The notes: generated by a model from the sequence alone, not told the origin. Shown: positions 1-8,140, numbered from the stretch's first letter. The stretch: 31,286 nt of DNA from Pseudomonadota bacterium (GCA_023444705.1 JAEXMB010000103.1:1-31286); one strand, 5' to 3'. Numbers and translations: made by a program.

Positions 1-249
1 TCGCAGCACTGGCGTTTTCGCGCCTGGCAACAGCAACGCCGCGCCGAACGCGCGGAGCGAGAACTGGCGGCCTTTGAAAAGAAACAGCAGGATCACCGCG
101 ACCAGCTCGCCGCTGACATCGCCGCCCTGCAGGAAGACAAGCCCGCCCTGCGTCTGGCCGACTACCGCGCGCACCGCACGGGCAATAACCCGCCCTCTAC
201 CCAGGGCGCGTTACGCGACACGGAAAGCAGCCCGTTCAGGTTTTTCTAA
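1..249 (+). CDS. C-terminal end of unknown charged, probably coiled-coil protein (partial)
   Basis: Reading frame 1 is open from the window edge to a TAA at 247-249 and gives 82 residues without a start codon, so the gene begins outside the window. The product is rich in Gln, Arg, Glu and Ala, with a run from about residue 9 to 50 that looks like a continuous charged helix or coiled coil. A Pro/Ser-containing tail follows and ends in FRFF. I do not recognise the family. The next gene is convergent, and only 88 bp separate the two stop codons. The codons are GC-ending like those of the neighbours, which supports real coding. A different frame over the same bases also stays open but lacks that bias. 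Confidence 0.6.
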   Translation, partial: SQHWRFRAWQQQRRAERAERELAAFEKKQQDHRDQLAADIAALQEDKPALRLADYRAHRTGNNPPSTQGALRDTESSPFRFF

Positions 250-337
250 GTTTATAAAATCAGCTGGCACGCTCTGCATGTTTCATCCAAGGGGCGAAAC
301 ATCGCAACCGCGACGGGCATCCCTATTTTGAAACGAC

Positions 338-3300
338 TTATCCGCCCTTGCCATCAGCGGCAGGGCTGGCACTGCTTTGCTGGGTTGCGGCTTTGTAGCC
401 GTCGAGCAGGGATTTGAACATATCGACCTCGCCTGCGATACGCAGGATGGTATCGCGGTCCGACAGCGATGCGCTGCCGCCGTCGCGCGTGACGACGGTG
501 AAGGTCGGCCCGAACGTGGTGGCCGCCATCTGGCTGGCGTAATTGCGGCGCAGCTCGGCAAGGCCGTCGCTGTCGCCGGCCAGTTTATAGCCGACAGCGG
601 CATTCATCACCAGACGCGCGGTGTCGTCGTCAAGCTTGGCAGGCGGGGTGGCGGGCAGGAGCGTTTCAATCGCACCCGCCGCCTCGCGCCAGCGGCGCGC
701 GCGCCACAGCACATCGGCGGTCAGGCGGCGCGCCTCGGCGGTTTTGAGCGGCGCCAGCGTGGCGATCGCGTCGCTGGTCAGGTTGAGTTGCGATTGCGCG
801 CGCGCCTTGAGCAGGGTGCGGCGCTGGACAAGATCGGCATCCGCCGCCGCCGCGTCGTCGGCGGTGCGGTTGAGCGTTTCAAGCGCCAGTGACGGCTTGC
901 CGTCGAGCAGATAGATCGCGGCCAGACGCGTGCTGATCTCTGCACGTTGCGGCTGGTCGGTGGTGTCGCCCAGCACGCGGTTGATCAGCCCCGCTGCGCG
1001 GTCAAGCAGGTCCATGCGCGTCAGGTAATCGGCGAAGTTGAGAACGGCGGCCGAACCTGCGGCACCTTCGGGCAGCATGTTCTCGTATTCGCTATAGATC
1101 GATACGGCTTCAAGCGGGTTGAGCTTGTCGCGCGCACTGCCGCTGAACAGCGTGGTGACGGTCTGCGCCATTTCCTGACGGATCGGCGTTGAATCGTCGC
1201 GCAGTTGGTCGGCAAAGCCGGCAGCTGCCTTGAGGTCGTTGAGGCCGTCGAGGTACTGTCCGTTGAGGATCTTCGTGCGGCCAAGCGCGGTCAGCGTTTG
1301 TACTTCAAGCCCGTCGCCGCGCCATGCAAAGCGCAGGCTGTCGATGCGCTCGACCGCTTCCTTGAGGGTGATTTTCTTTTCCTGCAACTCCAGCAGCGTC
1401 AGCGCCAGCGCCGCCTTGGTGTGATACAGGCGGTCGATGCCGTCGGCCACAGGTCTCCACAACTCGATGGCTTGCGCGAGCTTGCCGTTCTGGCGTGCGG
1501 CTTCGCCGCGCAGATAGCCGACTGCGGCTTCGTAATGCGGGTAGTCTTTCACCGGCAGGGTGTTGAGCGTGTCGAGCAGTTGTTGCGCGCTGTCCGCATG
1601 GCCAAGGCGCAGGGCGGATTCCGCCATATAGATCGTCATCGGAATGGCGATGGTTGCCGGATATTCCGACAGCAATTCGTTGGTGCGCGGAAACGCCTGA
1701 TCGGCGCGGCGCCATTGCTCCGACGCGGCGGCGACATAGCCGATCCACAGGCTGATTTCAGGGTGTTGCTGGATGGCGGGATTGGTCAGGTCGGCCATCG
1801 CCTCGTCGTAATGACCGGCCAGTGCGGCAGAGGCACCGCGCAGGGCGATGATGTTGGGGTTTTTCTCCATCTCGGGATCGTCGGTCATCAGCATGCGCAG
1901 GATGCCAAGTGCCTCGTGCCCGAAGCCGTTGGCGAAGTAAAGCAGCGCCAGCTTGAGCGCTTCTTCCTGCTTGGCCTCGACGGTGCTGGCGCCTGCGACC
2001 TGTGCCTCGATCACGCGGCGGTTGTCGTTCAGGCGGGTGATGCCGCCCTGTACCCAGTTGGGAAAGTCGAACAGGCGTCGGGTCTCGCCGCTGGAAAACG
2101 ACGTCGAGGTGTCGATCATCGTCGGTGTCGATGATGCGCCCGGCGTGGCGGCGATGCCGGTATCAGCGCTGATGGTGACGTAACTGCCCAGACGGTTCAC
2201 GCGCACGTCGTCGGCCAGCGGGCGCACGACAAGCCCGGTTTGCGCGCCGATGATTTCGACGTTGGCGTAGCGGTAGCTGTTTTCAATGCGGCTTTGCGGT
2301 GTTGCGGTCGGCACCACCAGCAGTGTATCGCCGACGGATGGGTCTTCAAACGACAGCACGCTGCCTGAATCCCTGAGGTCGACCAGCAGGCGCGATTTGT
2401 CGGTGGCGTCGTCATGGCTGACGGTCACTTTGGATTCCTGCGGCGTTTCGCGCAGGTCGCGGCCAAGGGTGACTTCCCACATCAGGCTCTTGCGGTTGAT
2501 GACGACCTCGCGGTTGGCGGGCATGGTGTAGCGGTAGGCGCGCCCGCCTTCAAAGGTCAGCTGTTTGGGTTGGCCCAGAAAGCCCGCGTCGGGACCGGTG
2601 ATCTTGGGTGCCGCAGCACTGGCGGCCTTGCCGTCCATCACCAGCCACAATGTGCCAAATCGCGTAAAGACGGCCAGCTTGGTCGGCTCGACCGTCGACA
2701 GGCTGATCGTTGTCGGTTCGATCTTGATGTCGGGCGCTTCGGCCATGCTTGCGGGTGCGGGTGGCGTGTCGATCTTCAGCGCAGGATCAACGGGCAAGGC
2801 CAGTTGCGGCATCGGCTGTTGCACAGGCGCGGGCGCCTGCGGTGCGGCTGCTGCGGTTTCTTTTTCTTCAGCCTTCGCTGCGACCGCTGGCACGGCTTCC
2901 TTTTCTGCCGTCGTTACCGCTGCAGGCTTGGGCGCGGGTTTCGGTGCGGGCTTGGCCTGTGCGGTGGGCAGCGGTTTTTTATCGGGCTGGGCGGGCGCGA
3001 AGACGTCGACGACGATCTTGCGCATCAGGCGGTAATGCTTGATGGTCGCGCCGCTTTGCAGGCCGATCTTGATCGCCAGCGTGTCGGGGGTAGGGCGCAC
3101 GCTGGTCAGCGACGTCAGCGGTGCCGCCGCGCGCGGCAGGGCGCTTGGCGACAGCGGTGTTGTAAAAACAATCGCCGCTTCGTTGTCGTTCTGGCTGACG
3201 GCATAGGCGGTCAATGCGGGAAAATCAAACACCAGACGCGTGTAGGTGTCATGCGCGCCAAGGCGCACCGACATCTGGTCTTGCGCGGAAGCTGTCGGCG

Positions 3301-3436
3301 GCGTTGCGATCGATGTTTGCGCCAGTGCGGGCGTTGCGTGCGCGCCGCCCAGCAACAGCAGGGCTGCAACCGCAACTGTCAGTGACAGGCGGGCGCGCGT
3401 GCAGGCGGCGGATGTCGGCGGCAGGTTGAAAAACAT
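338..3436 (-). CDS. Periplasmic AMIN-like/TPR-repeat protein linked to the chemotaxis-flagellar cluster
   Basis: A very large protein of about 1032 residues. The N-terminus has a signal peptide with an Arg-containing n-region, a hydrophobic stretch at about 17-30 and an ALAQ cleavage region near 40. A beta-rich segment at about 50-150 resembles AMIN-type domains. An Ala/Pro/Lys-rich linker follows at about 150-230, then another beta-rich section to about 450. The rest is helical with TPR-like alternation of small and aromatic residues. It is probably exported and binds proteins or peptidoglycan; its function is unknown. The start is uncertain. ATG 3436 gives a normal-length signal peptide. 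An in-frame GTG at 3469 lies 7 nt after a possible -10 (TATTCT, 3477-3482) and would be leaderless. Neither has a good Shine-Dalgarno. The gene lies downstream of cheZ on the same strand after a 140-bp gap. Confidence 0.75.
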   Translation of the reverse strand: MFFNLPPTSAACTRARLSLTVAVAALLLLGGAHATPALAQTSIATPPTASAQDQMSVRLGAHDTYTRLVFDFPALTAYAVSQNDNEAAIVFTTPLSPSALPRAAAPLTSLTSVRPTPDTLAIKIGLQSGATIKHYRLMRKIVVDVFAPAQPDKKPLPTAQAKPAPKPAPKPAAVTTAEKEAVPAVAAKAEEKETAAAAPQAPAPVQQPMPQLALPVDPALKIDTPPAPASMAEAPDIKIEPTTISLSTVEPTKLAVFTRFGTLWLVMDGKAASAAAPKITGPDAGFLGQPKQLTFEGGRAYRYTMPANREVVINRKSLMWEVTLGRDLRETPQESKVTVSHDDATDKSRLLVDLRDSGSVLSFEDPSVGDTLLVVPTATPQSRIENSYRYANVEIIGAQTGLVVRPLADDVRVNRLGSYVTISADTGIAATPGASSTPTMIDTSTSFSSGETRRLFDFPNWVQGGITRLNDNRRVIEAQVAGASTVEAKQEEALKLALLYFANGFGHEALGILRMLMTDDPEMEKNPNIIALRGASAALAGHYDEAMADLTNPAIQQHPEISLWIGYVAAASEQWRRADQAFPRTNELLSEYPATIAIPMTIYMAESALRLGHADSAQQLLDTLNTLPVKDYPHYEAAVGYLRGEAARQNGKLAQAIELWRPVADGIDRLYHTKAALALTLLELQEKKITLKEAVERIDSLRFAWRGDGLEVQTLTALGRTKILNGQYLDGLNDLKAAAGFADQLRDDSTPIRQEMAQTVTTLFSGSARDKLNPLEAVSIYSEYENMLPEGAAGSAAVLNFADYLTRMDLLDRAAGLINRVLGDTTDQPQRAEISTRLAAIYLLDGKPSLALETLNRTADDAAAADADLVQRRTLLKARAQSQLNLTSDAIATLAPLKTAEARRLTADVLWRARRWREAAGAIETLLPATPPAKLDDDTARLVMNAAVGYKLAGDSDGLAELRRNYASQMAATTFGPTFTVVTRDGGSASLSDRDTILRIAGEVDMFKSLLDGYKAATQQSSASPAADGKGG

Positions 3437-3609
3437 CGTGGAGGTGCTTGGTTCGCCTTTCGTGTTCACTCGCCCCAGAATACACGAAAAAGCGTTGCAG
3501 ATCAGTTACTCATGCACCGTCATGGCAAGTTTTGCGCGTTTTTTCTGATATGGGAAGTGGCGCGCGTCCCTGCAAGGTCTGCACAGTGTTAAGTTCGCGC
3601 ACGGTGCGG

Positions 3610-4221
3610 TTAGTCGAAACTGGCCAGCAGCTTGTCGATTTCGTCCTGGCTGATCGCTTTGCCCGACAGTTGCGGGCCGTTGAGCAGGGCCGCATCGCCC
3701 GTGGGCGCTTTTTGCGAAGCACTGGCGGCGGCCGCGGCCTGGTCAGCCTTGTGCGCGGTATGGCCCAGCGCGCTGAGAATATCGCTGACCTTGTTTTCAA
3801 TGTTCTTGAGCGCCTTGACCACCTTGCTGATGCGCTGGCCGGTGATGTCCTGAAAGCTGCAGGCCTCGAAAATCGCGGTCACTTCGCTTTCGACGGCGTT
3901 GCGCAGGTCGTCGGGCGCGTCGTTGGCGTGGGTTTGCAAACGCTCGCACGCATCCATGATCGTGCCGGTGGCGGCGGCGGTTTCAGCGATGACGGCGTCA
4001 AGCTCGTCGGTGGCGGCGGGAATGTGGTTGTGGCTGATTTCGATCGAGCGCAACTGCGCCAGTTCGTGACGCAGCGTGTCCATGTAATTGGCAAGGTCGC
4101 TCAGCTGCGTGCGCAACTTGCCTGCATCGTCGTCGCCGACGCGACCCACCGCGGATTTGAGGATTTCAACCACTTCCTGTCGGGTATAGGGTCTGTCTGT
4201 CGGGGTTACGCCGGCATTCAT
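3610..4221 (-). CDS. cheZ: Chemotaxis protein phosphatase CheZ
   Basis: This protein dephosphorylates CheY-P and so resets the flagellar switch. It has 203 residues, close to enteric CheZ. It is almost entirely helical. The active-site signature FQDITGQRI lies at residues 123-131, with D125 and Q129 matching the E. coli D143 and Q147 positions (family knowledge). After an Ala-rich linker at about 155-185, the extreme C-terminus reads SQDEIDKLL (191-199) and ends in FD. This is where CheZ carries its CheY-tethering peptide, and here it has the same pattern as the CheY-binding N-terminus of FliM. An AGGTAG ribosome site precedes the ATG. The gene follows cheY after 34 bp on the same strand, so the two are probably co-transcribed. 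Confidence 0.93.
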   Translation of the reverse strand: MNAGVTPTDRPYTRQEVVEILKSAVGRVGDDDAGKLRTQLSDLANYMDTLRHELAQLRSIEISHNHIPAATDELDAVIAETAAATGTIMDACERLQTHANDAPDDLRNAVESEVTAIFEACSFQDITGQRISKVVKALKNIENKVSDILSALGHTAHKADQAAAAASASQKAPTGDAALLNGPQLSGKAISQDEIDKLLASFD

Positions 4222-4255
4222 AAGTGTCTACCTGTAAACGAAAAGCGGATGAAAA

Positions 4256-4636
4256 TCAGAATTCGCCGAAGACGCTGGTCAGCTTGGTTTTCAGCGTATC
4301 AGCATTGAAGGGTTTGACAATGTAATTGTTCACCCCCGCCTCGCGCGCGGCCATGACGTTTTCGGTCTTGCTTTCCGCCGTGACCATGATGAAGGGCACC
4401 TTGTTGCCCGCGCCGCGCAGGGTCTTGAGCAGGTCAAGGCCGGTCATCGGCTCCATATTCCAGTCCGAAATCACCAGGCCATAGCCTTTTTGCGAAATTT
4501 TTTCCAGCGCCTGCGTGCCGTCGCTGGCCTCGTCGATGTTATTGAAGCCAAGCTGCTTGAGTAGGTTTTTGATGATGCGGACCATCGTCTGGTAATCATC
4601 AACGACCAGAATGTTCATCTCTTTATTGACTGGCAC
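4256..4636 (-). CDS. cheY: Chemotaxis response regulator CheY
   Basis: A single-domain receiver that, when phosphorylated, binds FliM and changes flagellar rotation. The 126-residue product is clearly of enteric CheY type. It has acidic residues D13/D14 in LVVDD, the phospho-acceptor D58 in ISDWNM, T86 in MVTAES, Y105 and K108 in YIVKPF. I chose the GTG at 4636 because AAGGA lies 7 nt upstream. The more obvious ATG at 4618 has its AAAGAG directly abutting it, and the upstream ATG at 4678 would add a non-homologous tail. It sits between motE and cheZ on the same strand. A 159-bp gap to motE with hairpins suggests some separate control. Confidence 0.94.
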   Translation of the reverse strand: MPVNKEMNILVVDDYQTMVRIIKNLLKQLGFNNIDEASDGTQALEKISQKGYGLVISDWNMEPMTGLDLLKTLRGAGNKVPFIMVTAESKTENVMAAREAGVNNYIVKPFNADTLKTKLTSVFGEF

Positions 4637-4680
4637 GAAATCTTCCTTTTGGCGGGACAGCGGGCAGAATACCTGCAAGG

Positions 4681-4748
4681 GGTAGCGGTGTGGATCGCTA
4701 CCTCTCTATCATGAACGGGCAGCGCTTAATGAAGGGTAAAATTACCCT
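4681..4748. promoter_or_regulatory. Leader of cheY with two inverted repeats
   Basis: The 159-bp gap between motE and cheY is AT-rich and contains two exact inverted repeats. GGTAGCG (4681-4687) pairs with CGCTACC (4696-4702) around an 8-nt loop. AGGGTAA (4733-4739) pairs with TTACCCT (4742-4748) around 2 nt. Neither is followed by a clear U-tract in the direction of transcription, so they look more like an operator or an mRNA leader structure than a terminator. No convincing -10/-35 pair was found. Confidence 0.35.
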
Positions 4749-4794
4749 GCATACGTGAAAATTTTTAGGAAATAATATTTGTTTTCAGGCGCGC

Positions 4795-5739
4795 TCAGGG
4801 CTCGTCGCCGCTGGCGGGCAGGGACAGCTGCGGTGCCGCGGGCGGTGATCTGGAATCACCCTGTGCGGCGGCGCTGCCGGGCAACTGGCGCATTTCGGCC
4901 AGACGGATGGTCACCATGCGCGCCTTTTCGGGGTCCATGCTGGCAAGGATGGGGGACAGGCGGCGTTCGTTCATGCGGCTGACGACCGACAGCAATACAT
5001 CGGGGTCAAGCGTATTGAAGATGGTCGCCGCTTCCTTGGGCTTCATCGCTTCATAGATTTTGACCAGGCTGGTGATGCGCGCGTCTTCCATCTCTGACTG
5101 CTGGCCCAGCAGGGTTTCGATCTCGCTCTTGAGCTTGTTCAGCTCGCCAAGCTTGCGGTCGACTTCTTTTTCGGCGGCCTTGAGCAGGGCCGCGCTTTCG
5201 TTGATGTTGCGCTCGCGCTGGTCAAGGTCTTCGCGGCGCTTGGCAAGGGATTGCAGGATATCAAGCTCGCTGTCGCTGTACTCGCGTCCGTCGGTAGGGG
5301 CCAGCAAGGGGGCTGCGCGCGTGCCGTCTTCGTTGACGGGCGGTTCTTCACGGATGACGGGTGCGTTTTCCGCCGGTGCGGGCTCACTCGCCCCTGCGGC
5401 AGTGTTCTGCGCCAGCTGCGTTGCGTCGGCGGGGGCTGTCGCGCTGTCGCGCACGCTGCGGTTGACGTCGCTTTGCGTCAGCGGCGGTGCGTCTTCGTCC
5501 GACAGGCTGGCAGGTGCGGGTTTGTCAGGGTCTTGCGCGGTGGCACTGCGCGTAATGCCGGGCGGGGGCGTGTGGTCGCCGTCGCGCACCTCGATCGTAT
5601 AGGCGGCGATGTTGACAAGACGCAATGCAATGGCGGCACCCGCAACGGCGATCAGCATGCCAAACACATTGGGCGTGCGTGTCTGCCAGCGCTTGGGCAG
5701 CAGGCGGGTCATGGCAGCGATGACGGAGTTGGCTTTCAT
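4795..5739 (-). CDS. motE: MotE-like flagellar motility protein (MotC chaperone family)
   Basis: A 314-residue protein with one membrane segment at about 25-45 after a basic N-terminus. An Ala/Pro/Asp-rich periplasmic linker follows to about 155, then a charged coiled coil at about 160-215. The C-terminal helical domain at about 220-285 carries the typical MotE/MgtE-N pattern (YEAMKPKEAATIFNTL, then VSRMNERRLSPILASMDPE). In rhizobia MotE is a periplasmic chaperone for the stator-associated MotC (family knowledge). Here a general role with the motor stator is the safe inference. It lies 49 bp after the DUF6468 gene on the same strand, inside the fliL-fliM operon. The Pro/Ala linker is long and poorly conserved in composition, as is common in this family. 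Confidence 0.85.
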   Translation of the reverse strand: MKANSVIAAMTRLLPKRWQTRTPNVFGMLIAVAGAAIALRLVNIAAYTIEVRDGDHTPPPGITRSATAQDPDKPAPASLSDEDAPPLTQSDVNRSVRDSATAPADATQLAQNTAAGASEPAPAENAPVIREEPPVNEDGTRAAPLLAPTDGREYSDSELDILQSLAKRREDLDQRERNINESAALLKAAEKEVDRKLGELNKLKSEIETLLGQQSEMEDARITSLVKIYEAMKPKEAATIFNTLDPDVLLSVVSRMNERRLSPILASMDPEKARMVTIRLAEMRQLPGSAAAQGDSRSPPAAPQLSLPASGDEP

Positions 5740-5788
5740 CTGGCTGTTATCCCTGCGGTTGTCGTCGTTCTCTTAGTCATATAGGGCG

Positions 5789-6244
5789 CTATCCCTGATT
5801 TTGCCGCGCCTTGAGCGCCTCGAGCAGTTCTTTTTCCGCGCGGCTGAGCGGCGCGTCCTGCACGGGCGCGCTGGCTGTTGCCGCCGCGCGCGCGGAATGC
5901 ACGGGTGCTGCCGGCTGGCGCGCGTTTTCGGCAGCGCCGCTGAGGCGGTTGGCCAGACTGTCGGCGGCCTGGATCATGATGTCGAGTTCGTGCGTCAGCT
6001 CGCGCGCGGTGTTGATCTTGTCCTGCAGGCCATCGCCGCCTTCTACTGCGGTATCCTTGATCGACTTGATCGCGCTTTCGGCACGGCTGGCCGCGACGTT
6101 GAGTGCGGCGATCAGGTTTTCAAAAGCCTTGCGGTCGGCCTGCATCTGCGCGAAATCGCGGTTCAGGCGCACGGCCTGACGGATGGTGACGACCAGCGCC
6201 ACAAGGATCAGCAGGTCAAAGACCAGCCCGAAGGTTGAGATCAT
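5789..6244 (-). CDS. DUF6468 flagellar-cluster membrane protein
   Basis: A 151-residue protein with an N-terminal membrane helix at about 4-20 (FDLLILVALVVTIRQAV). A long charged amphipathic region follows at about 22-100 that probably forms a coiled coil, then an Ala/Pro linker, and a short conserved-looking helix at the C-terminus (LSRAEKELLEALKAR). It matches what I know of DUF6468 proteins, which are found beside fliM in alphaproteobacteria and have no assigned function. Its ATG overlaps the fliM TGA in the sequence TGATG, which indicates translational coupling to the switch protein. A motor or stator accessory role is inferred from context only. Confidence 0.8.
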   Translation of the reverse strand: MISTFGLVFDLLILVALVVTIRQAVRLNRDFAQMQADRKAFENLIAALNVAASRAESAIKSIKDTAVEGGDGLQDKINTARELTHELDIMIQAADSLANRLSGAAENARQPAAPVHSARAAATASAPVQDAPLSRAEKELLEALKARQNQG

Positions 6245-7293
6245 CAGATGTCTTCCTCTTCCTCCGGCTCGATATATTCTTCTATCGAGCAGGCGATCTT
6301 GCCCTGCTTCTGCCCGACCTTGGCCATGAACATGGGGTGGTCGCCCACGCGCATTTCAATCAGGTCGTTGGGGTGGGTGTTGAGAATGATGACCGATCCC
6401 GGTTCCATGTCGACCAGCTTTTGCAGGTCGATGGTGGTTTCGCCAAGGATGGCGGAAAGCTGGATGTCGGTCTGGTACAGCTCGCGCTTGAGGTGGGTTT
6501 CCCAGATGGTGTCGCGGCCGAATTTTTCGCCCATGAACATCTGCAACAGCAGCTCGCGGATAGGCTCGAGCGTTGCATAGGGGATCATGATCTCGATGCG
6601 GCCCGAACGGTCACCCATGTCGATGCGCAGGCGCACCAGAACACCGGCGTTGTTGGCCTGCGTGATGGTGGCAAAGCGCGGGTTGGTCTCGATGCGCTCC
6701 ATGCGGAACGAAACCGGCGACAGCGGGTCGAACGCCGACGACAGGTCGTTGAGGACGACGTGGACCATGCGCTCGATCAGCTTGGTTTCGATGGTCGTAT
6801 AGGGGCGGCCCTCCACGCGCATCGCCGAAGTGCCGCGGCGTCCGCCCAGCAAAACGTCGACGATGGCATAGATAAGTGCGCTGTCCACGACCATCAGGCC
6901 GTGATCGTCCCATTCCTCGGCCTTGAAGATGCCAAGCATCGCGGGCAGGGGGATGGAGTTGAGATAGTCGCCAAAACGCACGGACGAGATATGGTCGAGG
7001 CTGACCTCGACGTTGTCTGACGTCAGGTTGCGCAAAGAGGTCGACATCAGCCTGACCAGACGGTCAAAGACAATGTCGAGCATCGGCAGGCGTTCGTAGT
7101 TGACGAGGGCCGAGTTGATCAGCTCCATGATGCCGGTGCGGTCGGCATCATCACCACTGCTGTCAAAGCCAAGCAGGCTGTCGATTTCGTTCTGGTTGAG
7201 AATGCGGCCGTCTTCCTCGCCGCCGCCACCGGCGGCCATCGCTTCCCATTCGGCGAGCATCGCCTCTTCCGATTTTGTCGTGTCGTCACTCAT
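6244..7293 (-). CDS. fliM: Flagellar motor switch protein FliM
   Basis: This C-ring component binds CheY-P and joins FliG to FliN. The 349-residue product has the CheY-binding motif LNQNEIDSLL at residues 32-41, behind an acidic/Gly-rich extension. It continues with the conserved CheC-like middle domain (GIMELINSALVNYERLPML, then SLRNLTSDNVEVSLD). A SpoA/FliN-like C-terminal domain follows from about 265 (IQLSAILGETTIDLQKLVDM, VGDHPMFMAKVGQKQGK). The tail is strongly acidic (EYIEPEEEEDI). The ATG overlaps the end of fliL by 4 bp (ATGA), and the stop overlaps the next start. The gene is therefore embedded in a tightly coupled operon driven from the sigma-54 promoter upstream of fliL. Confidence 0.97.
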   Translation of the reverse strand: MSDDTTKSEEAMLAEWEAMAAGGGGEEDGRILNQNEIDSLLGFDSSGDDADRTGIMELINSALVNYERLPMLDIVFDRLVRLMSTSLRNLTSDNVEVSLDHISSVRFGDYLNSIPLPAMLGIFKAEEWDDHGLMVVDSALIYAIVDVLLGGRRGTSAMRVEGRPYTTIETKLIERMVHVVLNDLSSAFDPLSPVSFRMERIETNPRFATITQANNAGVLVRLRIDMGDRSGRIEIMIPYATLEPIRELLLQMFMGEKFGRDTIWETHLKRELYQTDIQLSAILGETTIDLQKLVDMEPGSVIILNTHPNDLIEMRVGDHPMFMAKVGQKQGKIACSIEEYIEPEEEEDI

Positions 7294-7868
7294 TGGACCA
7301 GGATCTCCTGAAAGAGGATGTCACGGACGTTGATGCTGGGCGCGGCCGCGCGCACGCGGCTGAGCAATTCGATCTTCATGCGGTACATGCCGCTTGATCC
7401 GCGCAGGTCTTCGATGCGCAGTTCGCGCAGGTAAGTCTGGAACTGGTCGATGACGCGCGGCAGGATGGCTTCAAAACGCGCCTGGTCTTCGGCCTTTTCC
7501 AGCTCGACCTTCAGCGAGATCTTCAAAAAGCGCGGCTGCTTGGCGTTGGAGCTAAGGTTGACGATCATGTCGGGAATGGCAAAGAAGGTGCCCGGCCCCG
7601 TGACCTGCGTTGCAGCCGCAAGCTTGTCGGCGCATTCCTGATAATGCTCGTCGCCTTCCTTGACCTCTTCGCAGTTGACTTCCTTGTGGCCGAGCAGCTT
7701 GTCGAGCGCGCCGGTGAAATACGCACCCGCACCCCCGCCGATCAGCAAGATGACCACCAGGATTGCGATGATGAGTTTCTTGTTAAGGCCGCCGCCGCTT
7801 TCGCTGGTGCCGCCCATGCCGATTTCGGCATCGTCGCCACGTTCGGCTTTGAGTTCGCTGTCCGCCAT
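7290..7868 (-). CDS. fliL: Flagellar basal body-associated protein FliL
   Basis: FliL surrounds and stabilises the stator units. The 192-residue product has a short cytoplasmic N-terminus, a membrane helix at about 32-52 (KLIIAILVVILLIGGGAGAYF) and a periplasmic domain ending in LFQEILVQ, the usual FliL C-terminus. I chose ATG 7868. The ORF can be extended upstream to 7979, but that start lies inside the sigma-54 promoter, upstream of the expected transcription start near 7964. The extra residues are also unlike FliL. Two cysteines soon after the membrane helix (NCEEV and QECADKL) could form a periplasmic disulfide. It is the first gene of the fliL-fliM-DUF6468-motE operon. Confidence 0.94.
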   Translation of the reverse strand: MADSELKAERGDDAEIGMGGTSESGGGLNKKLIIAILVVILLIGGGAGAYFTGALDKLLGHKEVNCEEVKEGDEHYQECADKLAAATQVTGPGTFFAIPDMIVNLSSNAKQPRFLKISLKVELEKAEDQARFEAILPRVIDQFQTYLRELRIEDLRGSSGMYRMKIELLSRVRAAAPSINVRDILFQEILVQ

Positions 7869-7960
7869 AATCCCGACGTATCTCCCCTGACATCCGGCGC
7901 TGGGCCCTGACGCGCCTTTCCGGTCAATTCTGCCGGACGCGCGGCCTTGCGCCTGTTCTC

Positions 7961-8140
7961 CTAAGTCATTCCCCTGCATCTATCGTGCCACATATAGACA
8001 GGAGTTGTCAGTTTTTTTCCTTTTACCGTAAGGACATGGCGCGCGGCGTTGATGCAGGCAAGTCCGCGCGGCAAGCCCACCGGCACATTTTTACCGCATG
8101 GCGGTGGCGGGCATGGCGTTGGCGGGCCGTAATTCGCCAT
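7961..8140 (-). CDS. Possible 59-residue small ORF, Pro/Cys-rich
   Basis: An ATG at 8140 is preceded by a strong GGAAGGG Shine-Dalgarno at 7-nt spacing. It opens a 59-codon frame starting MANYGPPTPCPPPPCG and containing four cysteines. The codons in the middle are GC-ending, as in real genes here. Against it, the last codons run through the fliL sigma-54 promoter (7975-7990), and I recognise no homolog. The tail (KGKKLTTPVYMWHDRCRG) is unremarkable. If real, it is a small protein expressed between the two flagellar operons. It may equally be a chance frame. Confidence 0.25.
   Translation of the reverse strand: MANYGPPTPCPPPPCGKNVPVGLPRGLACINAARHVLTVKGKKLTTPVYMWHDRCRGMT
7975..7990 (-). promoter_or_regulatory. 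Sigma-54 promoter of the fliL operon
   Basis: Read on the minus strand the site is TGGCACGATAGATGCA. The -24 element is TGGCACG, and the invariant GG is exactly 10 nt from the GC of the -12 element. The expected transcription start is near 7964, leaving a leader of about 96 nt before the fliL ATG at 7868. RpoN control of middle flagellar genes is well established in several proteobacteria. Confidence 0.82.

Noticed and set aside
264..278. Sigma-54-like sequence (TGGCACGCTCTGCA) between the first partial gene and the TPR gene
   Set aside because: GG and GC are only 8 nt apart instead of 10, and it would read into a convergent gene.
278..302. Inverted repeat ATGTTTC/GAAACAT between convergent genes as a two-way terminator
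   Set aside because: The stem is AT-rich with an 11-nt loop, and no T-run follows on either strand.
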